Positions 16,071-20,983 of a DNA stretch of 20,983 bases are shown in pieces; positions within the stretch are counted from its first letter, which is position 1; each line of letters starts with the position of its first letter. The stretch comes from Coliplasma sp045538555. Its GTDB lineage: Bacteria > Bacillota > Clostridia > Oscillospirales > CAG-382. The stretch is from positions 1-20,983 of the forward strand of contig JAZSRP010000037.1 of NCBI GenBank assembly GCA_045538555.1, read 5' to 3'. The position numbers and the translations under genes were made by a program. Under the pieces are notes generated by a model. It did no database searches. It saw nothing but the letters and a program-made list of their open reading frames with translations, and was not told the DNA's origin.

Positions 16071-18380
16071 TTATTCCGAGATGCCCACGGTTTTGAGGGC
16101 CTCTGCCTGAAGCTTGTAAAGCTTGTAGTATACACCCTTCTTTTCCAGCAGCTCTTTTGCGCTGCCTTCCTCGGCGACACGTCCGTTTTCCAGTGCGATC
16201 AGTGCATCCGCGTCACGGAGCGTGGAGAGCCGGTGGGCAATGATGACGGTGGTGCGCCCCTTTGTCAGCAGAGAGAGGGCGGACTGAATGTTGCGCTCCG
16301 TCTGTGTATCCATTGCGGCGGTTGCCTCGTCAAGAATCAGAATTTTTGGGTCTCTCAGCAGCGCCCGCGCAATGGATATGCGCTGTTTTTCACCGCCGGA
16401 GAGCTCTTTTTGGCCAAACCCTATCTGGGTGTCGTACCCGTCGGGGTATTTGATGATAAAATCGTGTGCCGATGCGGTTTTTGCGGCGGCAATGACCTGC
16501 TCGTTGGTTGCCTCGGGGCAGGCGTATCGGATGTTTTCAAGTATACTGCCTCGGAACAGGTATGTCTCCTGTGACACAATGGCAACGTTTTGACGCAGGT
16601 AGTCAAAGGGAAGCTCCTTGAGATCCACCCCGTCAATAAAAATCTGTCCCTCCGTGGGGTCATAGAGCCGTGTCAGCAGGTTGGCAAGAGTGCTTTTTCC
16701 CGCGCCGGTCTGTCCCACGATGCCCAGACAGGTCCCTGCGGGAATGGAAAAGCTGACGCCGTCAATAACCTTTCGGTTTTCCACGTAGGAAAAGGATACG
16801 TTTCTGAACTCAACGGAGCCCTCGGACCGTGCAGGGGTTTTTGGATCTTTTGACTCCCTCACGTCGGGGGATGCGTCGGTTATTTCAAAAAGCCGTGAAA
16901 TAGCGTTGAGCGTCTCGCTCCACCAGTTTGCCACGTCGGCAAGTCCCTGAATGGGGCCGTAAATAAGTCCAAAATAAGCAATAAAGGTCATGAGCTTGCC
17001 GTAGGTCATACCGCCCGTTGCATTCATCACCTGCCATCCGCCCACTGCCCACACCACGTAGGAGCCGAGACGGAGAAGATAAAACAAAAAGGGAAAAACT
17101 CTGCCGGCAAATGTGTTTATTTCACGGGTAGACTCGGCGTATGCCTCGTTGCGTGCGTCAAAACGCTTCAGCTCCTCATCCTCCCGTGAAAAAGATTTGA
17201 CCACTCTCATACCGTTGAGAACGTCGGAAACAAGAGAGTTGAAGGAACGTCGTTTGGAATAATTTTTTGCGTGGAGCTTGTCAAAGAAGTTGAAAATAAA
17301 TTTAAAGCTCAAAAAGAAGACCGGGATGGTAACAAAGGTATAGAGAGCCAGCAATGCGTTTTGCCAGAACATGACAGCCATGATGACCACAAGCTGAACG
17401 ATGTTGAGAACAAAAAACGGAAAACCGTCGCAAAAAAACCAGTACAGTGTGAGACTGTCTGAGTTTACCTGTGTCATCAGTCCGCCGGTCTGCCGGTTTG
17501 TAAAAAAGGAGAGTGATAGGTTGCTGACGGTGTTGAAAATGGTTTTTTTCAGATCATACGTAACGTTTGCCGCAACGCTGGCGCTGATGGCTCCGGAGAC
17601 AAGATTGACGCAAAGCGCGGCAATCCGAACCCCCACGATGAGCAAAACGATCCTCACCACGTCTCCTGCCACGGAGTCGGGATTGCTGAGCACGTCATCG
17701 TACAGCATCTCGTTGCTGATATAGGGAGTCACCACACCCAGTGCCGCAATGAGGGCAAAGGCAAGGGTGATCATAAAAATTGATCTGCGGTATCTGAAAA
17801 ACAGCTTGGACAAACGCTTGACCAGCTTGGCTTTGTCCATACATCCGGGACATACCTTCAGCTCACGGTCGGGGTATCTTTTTCCGCACTTGGGACAGCA
17901 GTGCTTGTGATAGTCCTCCTCCACGTGGGATGACACGTCGGCCTTTCCGTCTTTTATCAGCTCCTGAAGCACCCTGCAAAAAACCGATACGGAGTGCTTG
18001 CAGGCAGAGGAAAACCGAAACAGCTCCAGCGGCTCTCCGCTGCATGACGCCACCATTCTGCCTGTGGAGATGAGCTGCTCTGCTTTGGGATCTGACAGAT
18101 CTTTTACTTCAAAAGTGTCAAAACGGCGCACCAAAAAATGCTCCTGCCTCACCCGTGAGCCGTCGCTTTTGCGTTCCTCACGGGCAGAAAAGGAGATGAT
18201 CCCCTCCGCCACACAGATCCGTGATCCAAAAAGCGCCGCAAAGCAGTCACAAAAATTGCCGTCACTGCCCAGATCGCTCCTCATCACCAGCAAAGCATCG
18301 TCAAGGGGTGCGTCAACAGAAGCAAAATATGATGATACCACAGAGGGTATCTTGTCGAGAAAAAGAGTTTTTTGTTCCAC
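16071..18380 (-). CDS. Zinc-ribbon ABC exporter subunit (DUF1854-associated), first
   Basis: A 769-residue ABC half-transporter, first gene of the leftward operon. The N-terminal region (about 1-155) is beta-rich and PH-like and ends in a four-Cys ribbon (CPKC 162-165, CPGC 177-180). The type-1 exporter membrane domain covers about 195-485. The ATPase has Walker A GQTGAGKST (556-564), LSGGE (660-664), Asp684-Glu685 and His716, all intact. The start is GTG at 18380, with a modest AGGTG four bases upstream. A promoter lies about 30-60 bases further up. It is similar in layout but clearly different in sequence from the 740-residue subunit, so duplication followed by specialisation as a heterodimer is likely. 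Substrate and direction of transport are not shown; exporter is inferred from the fold. Confidence 0.9.
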   Translation of the reverse strand: MEQKTLFLDKIPSVVSSYFASVDAPLDDALLVMRSDLGSDGNFCDCFAALFGSRICVAEGIISFSAREERKSDGSRVRQEHFLVRRFDTFEVKDLSDPKAEQLISTGRMVASCSGEPLELFRFSSACKHSVSVFCRVLQELIKDGKADVSSHVEEDYHKHCCPKCGKRYPDRELKVCPGCMDKAKLVKRLSKLFFRYRRSIFMITLAFALIAALGVVTPYISNEMLYDDVLSNPDSVAGDVVRIVLLIVGVRIAALCVNLVSGAISASVAANVTYDLKKTIFNTVSNLSLSFFTNRQTGGLMTQVNSDSLTLYWFFCDGFPFFVLNIVQLVVIMAVMFWQNALLALYTFVTIPVFFLSFKFIFNFFDKLHAKNYSKRRSFNSLVSDVLNGMRVVKSFSREDEELKRFDARNEAYAESTREINTFAGRVFPFLFYLLRLGSYVVWAVGGWQVMNATGGMTYGKLMTFIAYFGLIYGPIQGLADVANWWSETLNAISRLFEITDASPDVRESKDPKTPARSEGSVEFRNVSFSYVENRKVIDGVSFSIPAGTCLGIVGQTGAGKSTLANLLTRLYDPTEGQIFIDGVDLKELPFDYLRQNVAIVSQETYLFRGSILENIRYACPEATNEQVIAAAKTASAHDFIIKYPDGYDTQIGFGQKELSGGEKQRISIARALLRDPKILILDEATAAMDTQTERNIQSALSLLTKGRTTVIIAHRLSTLRDADALIALENGRVAEEGSAKELLEKKGVYYKLYKLQAEALKTVGISE

Positions 18381-18408
18381 GGTGCACCTGATATAACAAA
18401 CTGTTCTT

Positions 18409-18440
18409 ATTATAATACATCAAACTGTCCCAAAAATCAA
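18409..18440 (-). promoter_or_regulatory. Promoter of the exporter/DUF1854/glyS operon
   Basis: On the minus strand TTGATT (18435-18440) is followed 17 bases later by TATTAT (18412-18417). A perfect TATAAT overlaps it at 18409-18414 but with a 20-base spacer. Transcription would begin roughly 25 bases before the GTG at 18380. This is the only clear promoter found for the run of genes down to 9687. Confidence 0.65.
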
Positions 18441-18482
18441 TCCCCGACGGCAGGAAATCCCCCTTTTTTTGTACAAAACGGG

Positions 18483-18511
18483 TTGAAAATCACGATGTTG
18501 TGTGATAGAAT
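18483..18511 (+). promoter_or_regulatory. Sigma-A-type promoter of hom
   Basis: TTGAAA (18483-18488), a 17-base spacer and TAGAAT (18506-18511) match the housekeeping consensus closely. The predicted 5' leader is only about 23 bases, too short for a threonine attenuator or riboswitch. Confidence 0.7.
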
Positions 18512-18540
18512 ATACTATATTTAGCATGTGGAGTGAGAAA

Positions 18541-19590
18541 ATGACAAATATTGCCATTCTCGGATTCGGCACTGTTGGCGCGGGTATCTATGAGGTTTTG
18601 AAAAACAGCCCCGACGGAGCTCTTTCCGACATCAACATAAAATATATCCTTGACAAGCGCACGTTCCCGGACCATCCGCTGGGAGATCGTGTTTCTGCCG
18701 ACCTTGACGCCATCCTTGATGATGAGGAGGTCTCTGTTGTTGTTGAGACGCTGGGAGGGCTTGAGTTTGCTTATTCCTGCTCACGCAAGGCGCTGGAGAG
18801 GGGCAAGTCCGTTGTCACCTCCAACAAGGCCGTGGTTGACCGCTACGGCATGGAGCTGGAGACGCTGGCGTGCCAAAACGGTGTGTGCTATTTGTATGAG
18901 GCAAGCGTTGGCGGCGGTATTCCTGTTATCCACCCCCTCAACACCTGCTTTTATTCCGAGACGGTGACTCGTATTGCGGGTATCCTCAACGGCACTACAA
19001 ACTATATTCTCACCAGTATGCAGACAGAGAGAAAATCTCTGGAGGAGGCACTGGCAGAGGCACAAAAGCTGGGTTATGCAGAGCAGGACCCCCATGCTGA
19101 CGTGGCGGGACTTGATGCAGCACGCAAGATCTCCATTCTTGCGGGCATTGCCCACGGCACTTACATCCCCTTTGAAGCAATCCCCCACGTGGAGGGAATC
19201 ATGGAGATCACTACCGAGGATATTCGGCTGGCAAACGATCTGGGCTGCAGCATCAAGCTGCTGGCGGTTGCCACTCTTCTTCCCGACGGGCTTGACATTG
19301 CGGTTGCTCCCCATCTGGTGAGCCGTGACCGCCTGTTCAGCGCAGTCAACGGCTGCTTCAACGCTGTCAGCGTCACAGGCAACAGCGTGGGCGAGACGGT
19401 GTTTTACGGTCAGGGCGCAGGCAGTCTTCCCACCGCCAGCGCAGTCTGCTCCGATATTGCCCGTGCCGCCATGGGCGCAAGAACCACCCCCCGCAAGCCC
19501 TTTGATCCTGCGTTTATCCTGCCCGAGAGCAAGACGGGCGCTCGATTTGTCACCCTGCCCAACGGCAAAAAATACCGCCTGTTTGATTGA
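18541..19590 (+). CDS. hom: Homoserine dehydrogenase, short form without ACT domain
   Basis: Reduces aspartate semialdehyde to homoserine with NAD(P)H, the branch to threonine and methionine. From the ATG at 18541 the protein has 349 residues. The N-terminal Rossmann motif is GFGTVGAG (8-15), TSNKAV (93-98) lies in the cofactor domain, and the catalytic domain shows ASVGGGIP (121-128), NGTTNYIL (150-157) and EQDPHADVAGLDAARK (181-196). Most Firmicute Hom proteins are about 430 residues with a C-terminal ACT domain; this one stops at the end of the catalytic domain, so ACT-type threonine feedback is missing. The ATG has GGAG seven bases upstream; an upstream GTG at 18502 lies inside the promoter and is rejected. 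Divergent from the exporter operon. Confidence 0.95.
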   Translation: MTNIAILGFGTVGAGIYEVLKNSPDGALSDINIKYILDKRTFPDHPLGDRVSADLDAILDDEEVSVVVETLGGLEFAYSCSRKALERGKSVVTSNKAVVDRYGMELETLACQNGVCYLYEASVGGGIPVIHPLNTCFYSETVTRIAGILNGTTNYILTSMQTERKSLEEALAEAQKLGYAEQDPHADVAGLDAARKISILAGIAHGTYIPFEAIPHVEGIMEITTEDIRLANDLGCSIKLLAVATLLPDGLDIAVAPHLVSRDRLFSAVNGCFNAVSVTGNSVGETVFYGQGAGSLPTASAVCSDIARAAMGARTTPRKPFDPAFILPESKTGARFVTLPNGKKYRLFD

Positions 19591-19653
19591 TGCTTGCAAT
19601 GTTCTTTTGATTGTATTTCAAAATAAAAACTTTATCCGAAAGGTATCATCAGT

Positions 19654-20727
19654 ATGAAAACTTGTACAAACTGCGGCCGCCGTCTTGACGACACCGCCCG
19701 TTTTTGTGCCGGATGCGGCAACTCAAGCTTTGTTCCCGATCCTGTGACCGCTGCGCCCGCTGCAGAGCCGGTTGCGCCTGCGCCTCAGCCCGCGCCCGCG
19801 CCTGCTGCAGAGCCGATTGCGCCTGCGCCTCAGCCCGCGCCCGCGCCCGCCGCAGAGCCGGTTGCGCCTGCACCTCAGCCCGCACCCGCTCCTCAGACGG
19901 TTTATACGCCCGCTCCTCAACCTGTTTATGCTCCCGCGCCTGCACCCAAAAAGGAGAAAAAATCCGGTATTCGCTGGTGGGTTCTCCTGCTGGCTGTGAT
20001 CCTCACTGCTGCAATTTCCGTCGGCGCAACCATGTATTTTACGGGTTATTTTGACGATGACACCACATCCGTGTCCGATGATGACGACAAGTCCAAGGAT
20101 ACGTCAAAAGCCACCTCTGACGAGTCCGAGATTTCTGATGTTTCTGATATTTCCGACGTTTCCGACGAGTCGGTAACAGGCGACCAGTCCATAGATACCG
20201 ATGTTTCCACCGAAGCTTCTTTTGAACCCGTAGTTTCATACAACAAGGGTGCTATTGAGGGTTCTTTCTACGTCAACGAGTGGGCTGATCTTCAGTTCCG
20301 AATCAGATTTGGTTGGACAAACGCAGACCAGTCTATTTACAGCACCTATGAAAACGCTACCACAGAGTGCGGATTTGCATCCTACAACGAGATCAAGCAG
20401 AGACAGCTTGCGTTTACGTTTGAGGATCTCTCGGGCACCTACGTGGCAGATGCATCGGAATATACCGATATTCTTCAGGATTCTTCCTGCAGCGCATACG
20501 AGTCCATGGGTTATGCCTATACCACCGAGCGTTATACCTACACCATCGCAGGCGAGAACTATGAGTTCCTCGTCATCCGTCTCACCGGCGCCGCTGCTGA
20601 CGGAAACGACGTCATCACCTGTTTTGCGACCAGAGTCAAGGACGACGTTGCCATCTGCATCAGTCTTGTCACCGTAAACGAAGCTGATATTTCTGATGCT
20701 TATGATTCCATCACCACCGTGGAATGA
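19654..20727 (+). CDS. Membrane-anchored zinc-ribbon protein, function unknown
   Basis: A 357-residue protein I cannot assign to a function. It starts with a zinc ribbon (CTNC 4-7, CAGC 18-21). A proline/alanine-rich linker contains three 15-residue repeats (35-79). Lys-rich residues (99-103) precede a single membrane helix (about 108-130). An acidic Ser/Asp stretch follows (about 134-187, with SDVSDISDVSD), then a C-terminal folded domain of about 165 residues rich in Tyr and Thr. The basic residues before the helix predict the ribbon in the cytosol and the acidic stretch and last domain outside. Such layouts are common in Clostridia. AAAGG lies ten bases before the ATG. It is 63 bases after hom with no terminator between, so it may be co-transcribed. 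Confidence 0.85.
   Translation: MKTCTNCGRRLDDTARFCAGCGNSSFVPDPVTAAPAAEPVAPAPQPAPAPAAEPIAPAPQPAPAPAAEPVAPAPQPAPAPQTVYTPAPQPVYAPAPAPKKEKKSGIRWWVLLLAVILTAAISVGATMYFTGYFDDDTTSVSDDDDKSKDTSKATSDESEISDVSDISDVSDESVTGDQSIDTDVSTEASFEPVVSYNKGAIEGSFYVNEWADLQFRIRFGWTNADQSIYSTYENATTECGFASYNEIKQRQLAFTFEDLSGTYVADASEYTDILQDSSCSAYESMGYAYTTERYTYTIAGENYEFLVIRLTGAAADGNDVITCFATRVKDDVAICISLVTVNEADISDAYDSITTVE
19756..19890 (+). repeat. Three tandem 45-bp repeats encoding a Pro/Ala linker
   Basis: Three near-identical 45-base units encode PAAEPVAPAPQPAPA, with Ile replacing Val in the second. They are in frame inside the zinc-ribbon protein gene. Copy number of such repeats often varies between strains, and short-read assembly can collapse them. 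Confidence 0.9.
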
Positions 20728-20747
20728 AGGCGTGAAAAGAGCGCAGA
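20725..20747 (+). repeat. 3'-end motif copy after the last gene
   Basis: Beginning at the stop codon of the zinc-ribbon gene, TGAAGGCGTGAAAAGAG is the exact inverse of 121-137 region sequence in the left terminal repeat (and of the matching place in the right copy), and continues GCGCAGA as the tgt stop motif at 148-165 does. The two flanks of the intergenic repeat thus carry inverted copies of one element. Confidence 0.6.
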
Positions 20748-20843
20748 ACACACAAAAAAAGAAGATTGTAAAGTGAACTGATTAACACGTTTGCAAAGTT
20801 CGATGTAATTTGTGGTGTTGTGCGTTTCCACAAGTAGATTAGA

Positions 20844-20983
20844 GGTAAAAAAGTGCCAAGAAAATCTTGGCACTTTTTGTTTGTATTTTTTTGTGTTTTG
20901 AACGAACCTCACCTCTCGTCGTACGGTAGTACGCCTTCGGGATCGGTTCGTCCAATCTGCATCTCTTTTCACGCCTTCAGGCA
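20844..20983. repeat. Terminal direct repeat, right copy (140 bp)
   Basis: Identical to bases 1-140 and running exactly to the last base. It begins 116 bases after the stop codon of the zinc-ribbon gene. Bases 20728-20843 hold only the 3'-end motif and AT-rich sequence with no gene that I can support. Confidence 0.95.
20848..20878. terminator. Bidirectional intrinsic terminator after the zinc-ribbon gene
   Basis: Second copy of the perfect 14-base stem with AAA loop seen at 5-35. On the plus strand it is the first strong terminator after the hom/zinc-ribbon pair. Confidence 0.8.

Noticed and set aside
15486..16574. A 362-codon open frame on the plus strand across the DUF1854 gene and the exporter end
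   Set aside because: It spans two convincing minus-strand genes and the gap between them, and its translation shows no recognisable family.
18781..19599. A 272-codon minus-strand open frame over hom
   Set aside because: It is antisense to an intact, motif-complete homoserine dehydrogenase and has low-complexity content.
19756..19890. The 45-base tandem units as a CRISPR-like array
   Set aside because: The units are contiguous, without spacers, in frame, and encode a Pro/Ala linker.
1..20983. The terminal repeat as evidence for a plasmid or phage genome
   Set aside because: Direct terminal repeats often mark complete circular or phage genomes, but all recognised genes are chromosomal housekeeping or wall genes and there is no replication, packaging, integrase or mobilisation gene.

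Overview
The window is a 20,983-base piece of what looks like the chromosome of an anaerobic, probably endospore-forming Clostridia-type Firmicute (an Oscillospiraceae/Ruminococcaceae-like gut organism is my best guess). The reasons are: a gene order matching the Bacillus subtilis ymcB-ymcA-mutS-mutL neighbourhood (miaB, ricA-like, mutS, mutL); a MutL with the endonuclease motif found in bacteria without MutH; a PdaA-like spore-cortex deacetylase; strong AGGAGG-type ribosome binding sites with several TTG starts; and compact one-strand operons. No exact taxon can be read from the sequence alone.

Layout. (1) About 160 to 8483, minus strand: NlpC/P60 peptidase, miaB, ricA-like, mutS, mutL and tgt run head to tail with gaps of about 2-41 bases, so they are probably one operon for mismatch repair and tRNA modification. 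(2) 8587-9378, plus strand: a secreted PdaA-like polysaccharide deacetylase, divergent from the peptidase. (3) 9379-9686: a non-coding stretch with three hairpins, a leftward promoter-like palindrome and two intrinsic terminators. (4) 18380 down to 9687, minus strand: a zinc-ribbon ABC exporter half, a DUF1854 protein, a second zinc-ribbon ABC exporter half, glycyl-tRNA synthetase, an RpiR-type regulator and a HI0933-family flavoprotein. A good promoter lies in front of the first gene and only short gaps separate the rest. (5) 18541-20727, plus strand: a short homoserine dehydrogenase, divergent from the exporter operon, then a membrane-anchored zinc-ribbon protein with a proline/alanine tandem repeat.

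The most interesting coding content is the exporter-DUF1854-exporter module. Both ABC subunits carry an extra cytosolic N-terminal region ending in a four-cysteine zinc ribbon. Both have complete ATPase motifs, and they flank a DUF1854 protein. From memory, DUF1854 proteins and such transporters are known beside cyanophycin genes in some Proteobacteria, but no cyanophycin gene is visible here and the cargo is unknown.

The first 140 bases are repeated exactly as the last 140 bases. All the cargo is core chromosomal and there are no replication, mobilisation or phage genes. I therefore read this as an assembly-graph loop, or a contig bounded by two copies of a dispersed 3'-end repeat, and not as a plasmid or virus. 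The unique length would be 20,843 bases.
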